Source: Pomphorhynchus laevis
Lineage: Eukaryota; Acanthocephala; Palaeacanthocephala; Echinorhynchida; Pomphorhynchidae
Assembly: GCA_012934845.2 (NCBI GenBank)
Contig: WNNJ02002895.1
Span: 1 to 64,000, forward strand
Reading direction: 5' to 3'
Length of the DNA: 64,000 nt
Shown here: piece by piece, positions 1 through 10,734 of the stretch
How positions within the stretch are numbered: the first letter of the stretch is position 1
How the letters are laid out: each line of letters opens with the position of its first letter
The notes under the pieces: generated by a model
What the model was told of the DNA's origin: nothing
The model's database searches: none
What the model saw: the letters and a program-made list of their open reading frames with translations, nothing else
Program-made: the position numbers and the translations under genes

Positions 1-16
1 TATATATATATATATA
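1..16. repeat. (TA)n microsatellite at window edge
   Basis: Pure alternating TA that runs off the left edge. It directly abuts the first copy of the 361-bp tandem repeat, as other mobile repeats in this window abut TA runs. Confidence 0.9.
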
Positions 17-660
17 ATTTAATCGTAGAATGTGTAAAACTGTGCTCCGGGAGCTAAAAAGCTTCAGTTTCATAATTGTAAATTTTGCCAAAAACCGGAG
101 TTTGATTACATGCAGAGCAGACTTCCTTATCACTCCTAGACGATCTGATGGTAGCCGGCAGCACTCATCAGTAGGGTGAACTACCATCAGTCGTTTCGGC
201 TGCCTTGTGATATATTTAAAAGGCATCTCCGAGAATTTGCTAACGTAGTAGCATGGGCATAGCCTCTTTAAACTAACAACGTGCTTTCCGGATCATCCTA
301 ATTTTATTCGGCAGGAATTTTAATTGCTGTCGCTGCTTGCTTTCTCACAGGATCCCTTTGTCGGATACGTTTTTATAATTTAATCGTAGAATGTGTAAAA
401 CTGTGCTCCGGGAGCTAAAAAGCTTCAGTTTCATAATTGTAAATTTTGCCAAAAACCGGAGTTCGATTACATGCAGAGCAGACTTCCTTATCACTCCTAG
501 ACGATCTGATGGTAGCCGGCAGCACTCATCAGTAGGGTGAACTACCATCAGTCGTTTCGGCTGCCTTGTGATATATTTAAAAGGCATCTCCGAGAATTTG
601 CTAACGTAGTAGCATGGGCATAGCCTCTTTAAACTAACAACGTGCTTTCCGGATCATCCT
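14..660. repeat. 361-bp tandem repeat, two copies (14-299 and 375-660)
   Basis: Two 286-bp blocks, identical except for one base that I could see, start 361 bp apart; a 75-bp segment (300-374) lies between them and belongs to the unit. Read on the minus strand each copy contains CTGATGA preceded by CCTA and, 26 bases later, GTC followed by TAGG, which is the frame of a hammerhead ribozyme stem I, but no GAAA box follows stem II. The plus strand has GTTCGATTAC, which resembles a pol III B box. A 68-bp piece of the unit recurs at 1,918-1,985, and a diverged relative forms the tandem array at 23.42-24.15 kb. No protein is encoded. Near-identity of the copies means recent tandem duplication or concerted spread. 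Confidence 0.9.
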
Positions 661-705
661 TTCCGGATCAACGTGCTTTCCGGATTAACAATATATATGT
701 ATATT
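661..705. other. Junction of short repeats and TA-rich linker
   Basis: The tail of the 361-bp unit (CGTGCTTTCCGGAT) is repeated in shortened form, then passes through a short TA stretch into the inverted retrozyme array. Nothing else is visible. Confidence 0.6.
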
Positions 706-1099
706 GTTAAAGTAAAAGTTGAAAAGCAGTCCAGGATCCACGAGGGATACCATTTATATTTCTAAAATACTCAGAATGAAACTGGAGCGAACTACATCTA
801 TTTACCCAAGTGTGCGCACAGTATTCCAATGAACTCAAACCGTGTGTAATGAACGCAAAACACAACGCTAGACACGTGTTTCGTCCTTACGGGACTCTTC
901 AGTAGCGTGAACATGACTCTAATCCAATGGCACATTAACACGCACTGAAACAAATCTATGTAGTTCTCTGCTGATCTATAAACAGATTCAATTATATTTT
1001 GTTAAAGTATAAATTGAAAAGCAGTCCAGGATCCACGAGGGATTCCATTTATATTTCTAAAATGTTCAGAATAAAACTGGGGCGAACTACATCTATTTA
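706..1099 (-). mobile_element. Hammerhead-bearing retrozyme-like repeat, minus-strand array
   Basis: On the minus strand this holds rather more than one unit of the same repeat as 1,122-1,598: the segment from AGTTCGCCCCAGTTT through the hammerhead and then again through the AGTTCGCTCCAGTTT segment. It encodes no protein. Small non-autonomous repeats with type I hammerhead ribozymes in tandem are known in animals as retrozymes (and as the SINE-like Sm-alpha family in schistosomes). The two arrays point away from each other across a perfect palindrome at 1,100-1,121. Confidence 0.8.
865..908 (-). ncRNA. Type I hammerhead ribozyme
   Basis: Reading the minus strand: stem I ACGCTA / TAGCGT at the two ends; core box CTGAAGA (fits CUGANGA, the seventh core position being free); stem II GTCC / GGAC closed by CGTAA; core GAAA; a minimal self-complementary stem III ACACGTGT; cleavage triplet GTC just before the 3' strand of stem I. 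All core bases are present. The 44-nt sequence is identical to the copy at 1,172-1,215. Tiny stem III is typical of animal retrozyme and Sm-alpha hammerheads, which act best as dimers. Confidence 0.88.
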
Positions 1100-1121
1100 C
1101 CCAAGTGTGCGCACACTTGGG
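1100..1121. repeat. 22-bp perfect palindrome at junction of opposed arrays
   Basis: CCCAAGTGTGC followed by its exact complement. It is the internal sequence of the retrozyme unit meeting its own inverted copy, so it marks the junction where the minus and plus arrays were joined. Confidence 0.9.
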
Positions 1122-1171
1122 CACATTTGTTACAGTGTGTGTTAATGTGCCATTGGATAAGAGTCATGTTC

Positions 1172-1215
1172 ACGCTACTGAAGAGTCCCGTAAGGACGAA
1201 ACACGTGTCTAGCGT
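1172..1215 (+). ncRNA. Type I hammerhead ribozyme
   Basis: Stem I ACGCTA (1,172-1,177) with TAGCGT (1,210-1,215); CTGAAGA (1,178-1,184); stem II GTCC (1,185-1,188) with GGAC (1,194-1,197), loop CGTAA; GAAA (1,198-1,201); minimal stem III from the self-complementary ACACGTGT; GTC ends at 1,209, the predicted cleavage site. Every invariant core base is present. Confidence 0.9.
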
Positions 1216-1467
1216 TGTGTTTTGCGTTCGATTACACACGGTTTGAGTTCATTGGATTACTGTGCGCACACTTGGGTAAATAGATCTAGTTCGCCCCAGT
1301 TTCATTCTGAACATTTTAGAAATATAAATGGAATCCCTCCTGAATCCTGGACTGCTTTTCAATTTATACTTTAACAAAATATAATTGAATCTGTTTATAG
1401 ATCAGCAGAGAACTACATAGATTTGTTTCAGTGTGTGTTAATGTGCCATTGGATAAGAGTCATGTTC

Positions 1468-1511
1468 ACGCTACTGAAGAGTCTCGTAAGGACGAAACAT
1501 GTGTCTAGCGT
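1468..1511 (+). ncRNA. Type I hammerhead ribozyme, second tandem copy
   Basis: Same layout as the copy at 1,172. Stem I ACGCTA / TAGCGT and both core boxes are unchanged. Stem II is GTCT / GGAC, so one C-G pair has become a T-G wobble, and stem III is ACATGTGT in place of ACACGTGT. Predicted cleavage is after 1,505. Confidence 0.87.
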
Positions 1512-1596
1512 TCGATTACACACGGTTTGAGTTCATTGGATTACTGTGCGCACACTTGGGTAAATAGATGTAGTTCGCCCCAGTTTCATTCTGAAC

Positions 1597-1917
<321 letters not shown>

Positions 1918-1985
1918 AAATCTGATGGTAGCCGGCAGCACTCATCAGTAGGGTGAACTACCATCAGTCGTTTCGGCTGCCTTAT
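1918..1985. repeat. Partial third copy of the 361-bp unit
   Basis: Matches the TCTGATGGTAGCCGGCAGCA ... GTTTCGGCTGCC part of the unit at 14-660, the part with the hammerhead-like boxes. It is bounded by TA runs on both sides. Confidence 0.85.
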
Positions 1986-3315
1986 ATATACATATATATA
2001 CTTTTAAATAATTTTTATCCATATATTTATACTTTCTCGGTGGTTGAATTTTTGCTGCTGTTTTCTTTAGTATAAATTGGTGTGGTCCGAATTTCGGACA
2101 CTGCATTTGAAAAATACTATTATATAATTTAATTTTTAATTATAGAATTTTTACAAATAATCATTAATATTTAATAAAGTTGATTTATAAATTGAACTTT
2201 TAGATAAATTCAGATGTATTATAAGCAGATTAATATAAACTAATGTATTAATAATGATAATGTCTTTAGTATATAAACTGACGTACTGTCGAATATAATA
2301 AATTTCAAGAGAAATAGTTATGTCCTCCATATTTTAAACATGCGGCGTATATATATTTAAAATATGTTAACATATTTTTAAAAACAGCAACAGTGAACAT
2401 TGTTTTCATATTATACCACATCGAGGAGAGAAATAAGAGGTATATTAACAAGTAATTTTGTATCCTTTAATGTATCATTTAAAAGAGAGGGTATTCAATA
2501 AAACTTTTTCAAATTTTTATTTTGGATTTATAGCCTGTAATGAGGAAAAGCAAAAGAGCAATAGATAATTAGTAGAGTTTAAGCTAAAAATAATTTAAGA
2601 ATTCTTCAGGCGAGACCCTTTCAGCATTTGGTCTCCAAAAGATATTGAAATAGTCTAAAAATGGCGAGTCGATTGTGTTTGTCTCTCTCTATATTTTGGC
2701 TAGGAGTGATTAATCTAAAACCGTAAAGTTGATTTAAAGCTACATTATATAGAAAAGATTTTTGACATTAAGTGTTTGAATAAATTCTCGATTCTAGAGC
2801 GCTTACTACTCCAGTTTATTGTTCAAATATTTAAAGGTTTGCTTTAACTCATGGCTTTCTTAACTTTTTACGCGGCGACCCCAAACGTCCATCCCACACA
2901 CAACTGTGACCCCTGGCTAAAATACACTAATGGCTTTTAGGTTGACTTATAAAATTTGTATAAAAAGATTTAAAAAAATATTTAAAATGCAAAACACAAA
3001 AATTTAATTATTATTTAATGAGAAGCAAGGATTTGATTGCATTTTTCTGCACAAAAAATTAATATCAGTATGAATATCAGAAATGCCAAGCTTTAGAAAA
3101 TATTCCAAAGTTTTTATAAATGAGAAGGATGTGATTTCATTTTTCATAATATTAATATATAACATAATAATACTAATACTAATATACTCTGAGAGGATAG
3201 TTATTAGTCAAAGCAAAAATCAAAATACACTGTTACATACGTCTCCTAGCGAGTAACAATAATTGAAATCAGTTAATTTCGCAATCGATATGTCAATGAC
3301 TTAAATAACTCATTG
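1986..3315. other. AT-rich intergenic DNA
   Basis: No credible gene. At 2,848-2,930 a GC-richer patch (TTCTTAACTTTTTACGCGGC followed by GACCCC) is reminiscent of hAT transposon ends, but no partner end was found. Confidence 0.5.
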
Positions 3316-3990
3316 CTAAAGCAAGTCTCTTGAGGTTGTCGACATAGCATTCCGCGTTATCTGTATTTGAGCTTGGTCGTCTTCAGATGTTACAATAGGT
3401 AAATGTCGCCCGGATCGTAGAGCTTGCAAGCACATGAAGACTGCCCTAGCAAGGGAGATGCTTATTTTCGTTCGCAACCAGGCAACATAATCCGCGTATA
3501 GGGATTCCCTTTTTTCATTTAGCTTCCGCGCAATCCTCTTGATCATGGCGTTTGCTGATGATCCGATCCCACCAGTAGCGGCTATAACTATCGGACAGAA
3601 TGTACTGTGGTCCACCTCCTTTTTTCGCTCTTCATATTTGTTGCGTTTTCGCGTCTCGTGATACTCGAAGCAAGATGATACGGATTTTGACTGGTATGAT
3701 GGAGCATTGCTGTTAAAAATACAAACGTCAAAAAACGTTCGCTCCATCCTGCCGCCAAACAGGCCGCAGCATACGATATCTGGGCATGCATCTAGTTTTC
3801 TTGTAGTTGTGACTCGTTGGAAAGAAATTAATTCGGGTACCGGTTCCAGCTGAGATTCAAGTCCCACTCCATTGCATACAAGTGTCAATGTGTCAGAGTC
3901 ACTATGTCGTGAATCTCGTTGTGTCGGATAATAGGCAGTGCACCTTTTTGACAGGAAAGAGCATGTGTCATGTTCTGATTGTCGCCACAA
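3316..3990 (-). pseudogene. LINE restriction-endonuclease-like C-terminal domain
   Basis: A 224-codon open frame that continues the LINE at 3,968-4,828 in another frame. It carries LDACPDIV, then FFDVCIFNSNAPSY, then YEERKKEVDHSTFCPIV and a GGIG stretch, followed by a helical WLRTKISISLARAVFMC segment. This order is typical of the C-terminal restriction-like (PD-(D/E)XK type) endonuclease of a group of animal non-LTR elements, where it nicks the target DNA. The first 60 or so residues overlap the end of the upstream frame, and the missing CxC-type zinc motif at the junction shows the frames have shifted. The element is therefore not functional as it stands. Confidence 0.7.
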
Positions 3991-4828
3991 ATACAGTTTT
4001 TCGCCATACCTGTGGGGTCCAGTTGAAGCGAGCAGCTAGAGCATCCCGAAACTCTCTCGACGTAAGATGAAGCCCCTGTTGTTCTAGTGGTCGTACTGTA
4101 AGCCAGCTGGATGCACCCTTTAAACCAGCAAACTGTAGGTGTCTATACATGCCTTCTGTACCAAACTCGTTTATCTTATTTAGTTTATCGGTGTGGCGCT
4201 TGTTGTTCATGTCCTTAATGGTGTTGGATGTCATCATCTGCTGAGTATGTCTTTGGACTGGATTTGTAGTATCATCGTATGCTTTGCACATCATTTTAGA
4301 GGCCATATATTGATGTTCTGTCTCCTTTACGGGATCCATCATCCCAAGACCGCCCATACGTGGTGGAAGAGTGTATATTGATGTGAGGATTGATGAAAGG
4401 GGGTGATCAAATGTTTTAGACGTAAATACATCGAAGATATCATCACCTAGCGGTTTAAACCATTCAGGAAAGCACGCCGTTGTACATAAAAGGTTAACCC
4501 ATTTATACCGGAAGGCATGAACATAAGCCGCATAGGCGGAGTGGGCATCAACGTCCAAGATAGTACTAATCTTTGATACGATATTCTGCCATCGAATAGT
4601 AGCGCACGTCACTTGCTCTTCAACGAAGTCAGTGGAACCCATGGGTGCTCCAAGCAGTATCACATCGCGTTTGGACATCGAAACATTCGTTTCCGCGAAC
4701 AGTTCATGTGCGACTTTGGTACATGAATGATGATAGATAAGACTACTCTTTATGTCGTTAACAAAGTACCCGTATTGAGAACCAGTGGTTCGCAAGATAT
4801 CCCATATAACTCTCAAATCTTTCAGCGA
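3968..4828 (-). mobile_element. LINE with restriction-like endonuclease: RT thumb and linker, 5' truncated
   Basis: The frame begins in LKDLRVIWDIL, continues with YGYFVNDIKSSLI, LLGAPMGS, PPRMGGLGMMDP and GASSWLTVRPLEQQGLHL, and ends in DALAARFNWTPQ. These are the post-catalytic (thumb and linker) blocks of a non-LTR reverse transcriptase; the palm with YADD and everything before it is missing, so the copy is 5' truncated. The same blocks occur in the more complete relative at 33.5-36.0 kb (GGLGFDDP, GASSWLITRPLMRRGFYL). Those two copies clearly belong to one LINE group; the clade name is not certain. Confidence 0.8.
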
Positions 4829-5612
4829 GAGTGTTAGTATTATATACTAATACAGTTTGTGTGTTATAGCTTTAGAATAAAATACCGTTTGACAGTATTC
4901 AACAGATATAAAAACCAATGATTTTAATTTGGACAGTGGATTTTACAACTATGAATTTTGATCATTTCTTATTGAACTTATTTATTAAAATTTGGCATTG
5001 CATAGAAAAAATTCATATTAAAAAGGTTCAACAATCAAACGCAGTAGAATCGTAATAATATACTGCGGTTATTCCAAGTAAACAAAATCACAAGATGAAC
5101 CGTCATTGGCATCTTTTTTATAATAATTAGCTTACCCAAAGATGATTTGTCTGATATTTTAAGTACATACGGTATCTTTCAAGTATACCGACGATTTTTG
5201 TATTACTGATGCATATAAATTTATATTATCATTGAAAACAGATGATGTTGTTAATTTCGCGATAAGTGATCCGTAGTTGATAGCTAAAATGCATAGATAT
5301 CGTGATTTATCGAGTATTATGGTGTCTTTACATTGCATTGGATTAGTAATTAATGATTTTTGTGATGGGAATGTTCAAAAATTGGATTTAATTTATATTA
5401 ATCGCGTAATTTGAATGCACAAAACTAATTTTTATCCGCGGTTTTATTTCTGAAGATGTCATTCCAGTGTCTAGCTACAGCGAAGGATTATAGCTACATC
5501 AAAAGACTAAATATAACTGTTATTATACTCATGAAATTTTATATTGTCGTATATAAACGGCAAATAGCCCAGATGGATGCCTAAAAGTTTAAGGCCCAGT
5601 TTAATAGTTTAA

Positions 5613-5653
5613 TACCATAAGTTTCGTAGTTTTTAACTACGAAACTTATGGTA
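5613..5653. repeat. Perfect 19-bp inverted repeat
   Basis: Arms 5,613-5,631 and 5,635-5,653 are exact complements separated by TTT. There is no adjacent gene for it to terminate. Confidence 0.9.
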
Positions 5654-6834
5654 GCATCCTAGAACCTGTATCATTCAAATAGCATAACCTATTGTATTGA
5701 TGTTTCACAAAATTGCTGATCTTTTAATATTTATAGAATTATTTCTTATAAATTCTAACGAATGTCATGTGTTCTCCGTAAACTCACAGATAAACGATCA
5801 TTATGTGTTCACGAAACTCACAAATAAATGGTCCTGCTTAATATTGTATTTTCTTTATTTAACCCATTCCAATGCTTTTCTTTAATTTCCAAACGAAACA
5901 ATTTAATATAACGTAGTACATAAGATATTCAAGCGAGCAAATTATTACTGATGACTTATACTGATTTAATATTAAAGCGAATTAATAAAATCTAACCTTT
6001 TAAATCATTTGACTAATCACTTTAAAATGAATACATGTTTAGAGTATACGTATTAGTCCTGAGGAATTTGATTTGCATGTGAAAACTGTTATGCGCCAGG
6101 CCGAAGAACGTTATCAGAGGAGTTTAATAAAGTCGCCAACTACAGCTTTACCAAAAGATCGTGACCAAGAACGGTATATTTAACTTTTGAATTCTGATAA
6201 TCTCCTATTAACAATTTGATAATAGAAATTTTCAAATGACCGACGAATTCCAAATGTCCAACAACGTAAGATGATGCCTTTGAATGCATTGTTGAAATGA
6301 TACGTTACAATTTAGAAACAACATTTATTTGCGTGCAATTTAAACCCACAACCTAGATGCAGCAAAATCAATCCTTGGGATTCACTTATGGCAATTCAAC
6401 AGCGAGGCGAAGATTCCGTTAGAAAATCTTATTACTGATTTTTTATTAGTTAATTTCCAAGAAGTTAAAGCTACTGATTTATATTCGCTGTTTCGTTATC
6501 CATAAAATGTTAGGCTTTAAAAAAGTTGGATCCTTCTATATTTTGATTGAAAAAATATTTCTTGATCGGTATATTTAGAATTATACATTGTGTGCTAAGC
6601 AGTTTTAGTTTTTGATACGATTTAGTGTGATCGGATTGCGTGAATGAGGTTGATCACTTTTTGATCAACAAATTGATAACTCTTTGAGGATGATTGGATA
6701 AGTGAATTAAAATCAATTATCCTAATTTTTATACAACTAATTTTTATTTGGTGAAATAGTTAAATATCTTTGAAGACAATATCTTTGAAGCATTTTCTTT
6801 AAATATTCCATAGATCGGATTCCATATAATCGAT

Positions 6835-6862
6835 AATTATCCGATAATATTATCGGATAATT
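6835..6862. repeat. 28-bp perfect palindrome
   Basis: AATTATCCGATAAT followed by its exact complement, inside plain AT-rich DNA. Confidence 0.9.
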
Positions 6863-7484
6863 TCATTGTTATTTTTCGTTTGTGAGTTAACAAATGTGTT
6901 CTCGTTTTCTATAAATATTTTCTTGGTTTAGAAATGGTAGATCAGTCGCAAATGTTTTTGGAGGCATCCTGGAATTCGAGACTTGCCACTTAAATTTATT
7001 TTTAAAATAAAATTCCTTTTTTCCTACAATTATTATTAATTTTCACATTTTATATGAACAATTAAATGAAGATCATTATAGTAGATTTCAATATTAACCT
7101 ACTGGTATAGTCTTCATCGTATAAAAATTATAACGGATTACTATGTATATGATATTTCAGTGAGTATCTATCTAACAGTGCAGATATGTAATATTAAATT
7201 TTGCTTTACGTCTAGTATGCGAAGAAAATTACTAAATACTCTCTCTATTTATAAAAATGTAACAAAACATTTGGATCAAGGAAAAAATAATGCCATATGG
7301 CGTTATTTTTTCCTTGATTTTAAATTATTAAAAATATAGGTATATAAAGAAAAAATTTTTATATCCATGCAAAATCAAATTAACATTGAAGATCTAGAGG
7401 AAGCGATTAGAAAATATAATATATAACAATATTAAATATAACAAAATATAACAATGAGCATTCGATAACAATATTTTCAAAACA

Positions 7485-7600
7485 AGTTATATTTGCGAAG
7501 GATGCAAGGTTGAATCAAAATTGGAAAAATGCAAAAATTCTTCTGATGGCCATGTCTGGAGGTGTTACACACCTCAATGTATTAAAGGTCATAAAAGATC
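7485..7600 (+). pseudogene. Merlin/ISXO2-like transposase zinc-ribbon remnant
   Basis: One frame reads ICEGCKVESKLEKCKNSSDG followed by HVWRCYTPQCIKGHKRS. The CxxC ... WRC....C spacing followed by a basic KGHKRS resembles the N-terminal zinc ribbon of ISXO2/IS1595-related (Merlin) transposases, which continue as SIRKGSFF. Here the frame runs straight into the C-rich tract and stops, so only this piece is left. Confidence 0.45.
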
Positions 7601-7602
7601 TT

Positions 7603-7653
7603 CCCTCTTCCCCCCTTCCCCCTTCCCCCGTTTCCCCCGTTTCCCCCTTTCCC
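7603..7653 (-). other. C-rich tract; potential G-quadruplex on the minus strand
   Basis: Five runs of five or six C and two runs of three C are separated by two to four bases, so the minus strand has seven closely spaced G runs. This far exceeds the usual four-run criterion and is striking in such AT-rich DNA. It lies inside the transposon remnant. Confidence 0.75.
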
Positions 7654-7805
7654 TTTGATCCAAATGTCGGATCAAGTAATTATATTAAATAAAAAAATTT
7701 TATTATATTAAATTAAATATAATTATATTAAATAATTTTTTTATTAATGTTTTGACATTTATTTTTCCTTGAAGCTTATTGGGCATTATTTTTTCCTTGA
7801 TCCAA

Positions 7806-8669
7806 TATTTTTAACGAGTGGATATAATTTCACGATAACTAACAACGCTCCAATGCATGTCTCTTCTAAATAAATATTTTATCAAATATTTAAGTGTATA
7901 TATTTGCGGTTAATCTAGGTTTCATTATTGCGACTAATAAAATCTATGTGATCAGCAAATATTTATTAAACTGACAGTAGGGAATACTCAGTATACTTAA
8001 TTAAATTTTTATATTTCATCCATTGTTTATTAAAGTTTAAGAATAAAGAACACAATTGTAGAAACTTTATTAGAATTTTCGCTCAATGCATGAGCATCAT
8101 CGGTAAAAAAAAACAGTGAAATTGACATAATAATAAAGGTATTCTTATTAAAATATATTTTATAAGATATTGTATATATATTTTATAATAATATATATTT
8201 TAATTAATTTTATATTGTATAATATGTTGATTTGCTGCGAAGTTTATTCTTTGCAAGAACCAATTAATTCCGTAGTGTGAAGTAGTGCATGTGGTGCGAT
8301 GGAAAACTAGGTATGGGTGCAAATACGTGGGTTCTTATGATGTCTTTGTGAAGTCTTCTAGTCGATCAGCAAATGTCATATTGTGGGCTATTTAAGGATC
8401 TGAAAGTGCAGATACGTTTTTCTTATATTTGGCTGTTATTATATTAATGTATACTCATATATTTAATATTAATAATATTACATAATATTATTAATATAAT
8501 AATTATAATTATTATAAAATTATAATTAATTAATAATTATTAATAATATTAATTATAATTAATTTTTAATATTATAATTAATATAATATTAATAATATTA
8601 TATATAATATCATAAAATATTATTATACTCATTAATATATTAATGAGATTAAAGAACACAATAACATAA
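7806..8669. other. AT-rich intergenic DNA
   Basis: No gene visible. From about 8,450 to 8,650 it is built almost only from TAATAT-like motifs that can fold on themselves. Confidence 0.6.
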
Positions 8670-10050
8670 ATTTATTAACTTCACTGGCCCACTTCCGACT
8701 TGTAAAGCGCAGACATCAGCAAAACCAGAACATTGAAAGGTTCTATTGTGTTAATGATAAGAACGGCAAGATGATCCTGAGCCAGCCAGCAGTATTGGAA
8801 AGGTGCCGTGTGTATTTTGAAGAAATTCCAACTGAAGAGTACCTGCACCCTCCAATCTCACAAGCTTTAGCAGTGCTCGATCCTTTACTTACAATTGTCA
8901 AAGAAGAAAAGTTGAAGAAACAATAAAAAAATATGAAGGCAGTACAAGCAGCAGATCCAGATGATATTTCAGTCGAGATATTGAGGCTTGTTGTTGAAAC
9001 CATGTTCCCTAGACCACAATTTTTACCAAGAAATCGTCGAAAAGGATAATATAACGAATGAGAGAATAGCATAACAATACTGATCTGCAAAAGGAAGTAT
9101 AGTCCAGCCGAATGCTGCAATTATTACCCTATCAGACTAAAGTATCACATCTAAAAAATCTTCGAGCACATACTTGATAGACGGATACGTACGATCGCGA
9201 ATATTAGCATCAACCATTTCGGTTTCGGTCAACTACTATACTACTAGTAGTATAGTCAGACACTATACTTTACGCAGATGATTTTCTCTTGTCGTCAAAC
9301 GACAAGACGGATTTCACAAATCAAGTCCAGTTATGGAGTGACCGTTTAGCACAGCATGGCCTGCGCTTTAACCCTTGAAAGACTGGGTATCTGACGACTG
9401 ATCCAAATGAAACTGGCACAATAAATATAGATGGAACAAACCTGATTTGGACCGAAAGCTTTAAATATCTCGGATCGATACTATCATCTGACGGTTTCCT
9501 TACATCTAATATGAATGAAAGAATCAATGATGCATGGACCAAGTGTCGTGCGATGACTGGTGCTCTGTGCGATCGACGAATAAAGGATCGTATCAAATCT
9601 AAAATATATATCGAAAAGTGATCCGTCTTGTTGCTTTATATAAGTGCTGATTAATTACGAAGAGCACCAATAATCGCATCGCTGTCATGGAGACTGAGAT
9701 GCTAGGATGGACGAGTTGTGTAATTTGCCTCAACCATGTTCACGACGACGAGATGTGACAGCGGTACAGTGTTTCGCCAATCAATAAAAAATACGATAAG
9801 CCCGTCTTCGATGGTTCGACCACACTCTGCGTGCAACTGAAAAGCTGGCAAAAGCAGGTATGATCATTCAAGTAGATGGTAAACGTCCAAAGGACGACCA
9901 AAGCAGCGATGACTCGATTCACTAAACAAGGATTTGTAAGCTGCTCGATTGCACCCAGATCTGGCCCACAACCGTGCGAAATGTAGGTTACGTACATTTA
10001 TAACCGACTCCGATTCCATATGGGATTAATGGCAAAGTAAGAAGATAGAA
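8670..10050 (+). mobile_element. RTE-like LINE, degenerate
   Basis: Three forward frames jointly show the order of an RTE-clade reverse transcriptase: AADPDDISVEILRLV (the conserved finger region before motif A), then after a gap LWSDRLAQHGLRFNP, FKYLGSILSSDGF, RINDAWTKCRAMTGALCDRR and IKDRIKSKIY, then a C-terminal DGKRPKDDQS/LDSLNKDL and NRAKCRLRTF segment. The palm with the catalytic YADD is deleted between about 9,030 and 9,290; only DDFLLS remains from that area. Many stops and frame changes mark an old copy. Apurinic endonuclease sequence upstream is missing. Confidence 0.8.
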
Positions 10051-10234
10051 GATTATGATATATTACATAAAATAAAGGTGTATTTTAAATCTTCCGAAGG
10101 CTTTTAGTTTATTAAATCTTCTGCATGATTTTTCTTATTTTTTAGATTCAGTTGGCAATACGATTTTGTTAACATTCCTCTTAAATAGCTAGATTGATCA
10201 TTTAGTAAATTAAGTGCGACCATAAAAACGATTT
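10051..10234. other. AT-rich spacer
   Basis: Lies between the LINE 3' end and the SINE cluster; nothing recognised. Confidence 0.5.
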
Positions 10235-10345
10235 ATAATAAATCATATTGCAGCGATGAGACCCACCCAGGCTGATTAGTACGGTCCTGTTGTATCAAGA
10301 ATAGGAACAATACCTGTGAGTATAAATGTCATCCCACAACCATAT
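10235..10345 (+). mobile_element. SINE, 3' half
   Basis: Shares with the copies below the block GACCCACCCAGGCTGATTAG, then GGTCCT..TGTA, an ACAATACC..GTGAG..ATAAATGT hairpin and the CCACAACC end. The 5' head is missing. Confidence 0.7.
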
Positions 10346-10369
10346 TAAATTAAGTGTTTAATTTAATAC

Positions 10370-10565
10370 AGACGTCCCTTAGTTCAAATTTGATCAGCAC
10401 CAGTGTACGGAGTAAACAGATAATAAGGGTCGAAACGTGAAATGTAAGTCCTGGTCAGAGGTTGATGAGATTCACTCAAGCTGATTAGTAGGGTCCTATT
10501 GTACCAAGAATAAAAACAATACTTGTAGGGATAAATGTAGTAGCACAATCAGAAGAATTCCAACT
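10370..10565 (+). mobile_element. SINE copy
   Basis: Includes a B-box-like TTAGTTCAAATTTGA, the AGGGTCGAAACGTGAAATGT body, GATTCACTCAAGCTGATTAG and the AATCAGAAGAATTC tail. It is about 80% like the copy at 10,735 by eye. Confidence 0.7.
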
Positions 10566-10586
10566 CAAGCATGCAATCAAGTTACA

Positions 10587-10626
10587 TCACTGTTTTTCAT
10601 GCATATGCCAGCATGAAAAACAGTGA
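10587..10626. repeat. 16-bp perfect hairpin
   Basis: TCACTGTTTTTCATGC (10,587-10,602) and its exact complement (10,611-10,626), loop of eight, between two SINE copies. Confidence 0.85.
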
Positions 10627-10734
10627 TCCGGCTAGCGGATCACACAGCTAAGGTAGGCTTCTAATAGATCGCTAAAATACGATTCCATACAGAAAGTAAT
10701 ATACAAAAATATATATCTACATCATTGGAGCAGC

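Larger units (their letters stand above)
4829..7270. other. AT-rich intergenic DNA with two perfect palindromes
   Basis: No coding region that I can support. A 19-bp perfect hairpin lies at 5,613-5,653 (arm TACCATAAGTTTCGTAGTT, three-base loop) and a 28-bp perfect palindrome at 6,835-6,862 (half-site AATTATCCGATAAT). Either could be a remnant of an inverted-repeat element. Confidence 0.6.
7271..7805. mobile_element. DNA transposon remnant or MITE with 24-bp terminal inverted repeats
   Basis: The left end begins TTGGATCAAGGAAAAAATAA and the right end is its complement (…TTATTTTTTCCTTGATCCAA); pairing extends to TGCC, 24 bp. Each end is also next to a second, inverted partial copy of the repeat, so the left end is itself a near-perfect palindrome. 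The 535-bp interior encodes a short cysteine-containing stretch at 7,485-7,600. Flanks show no clear target-site duplication. The family may be Merlin-like on the strength of the interior only. Confidence 0.7.

Noticed and set aside
185-210. GAAAC and CTGATGA flanked by GGCAGC/GCTGCC on the minus strand of the 361-bp unit, read as a type II hammerhead
   Set aside because: The outer stem pairs, but the segment between GAAAC and CTGATGA cannot form stems I and III with a UH cleavage site.
2848-2930. hAT-like transposon end
   Set aside because: It only resembles such ends by eye; no matching inverted end or target duplication was found nearby.
3882-4381. Plus-strand open frames over the LINE at 3.3-4.8 kb
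   Set aside because: They are antisense to clear LINE protein motifs and have no motif of their own.
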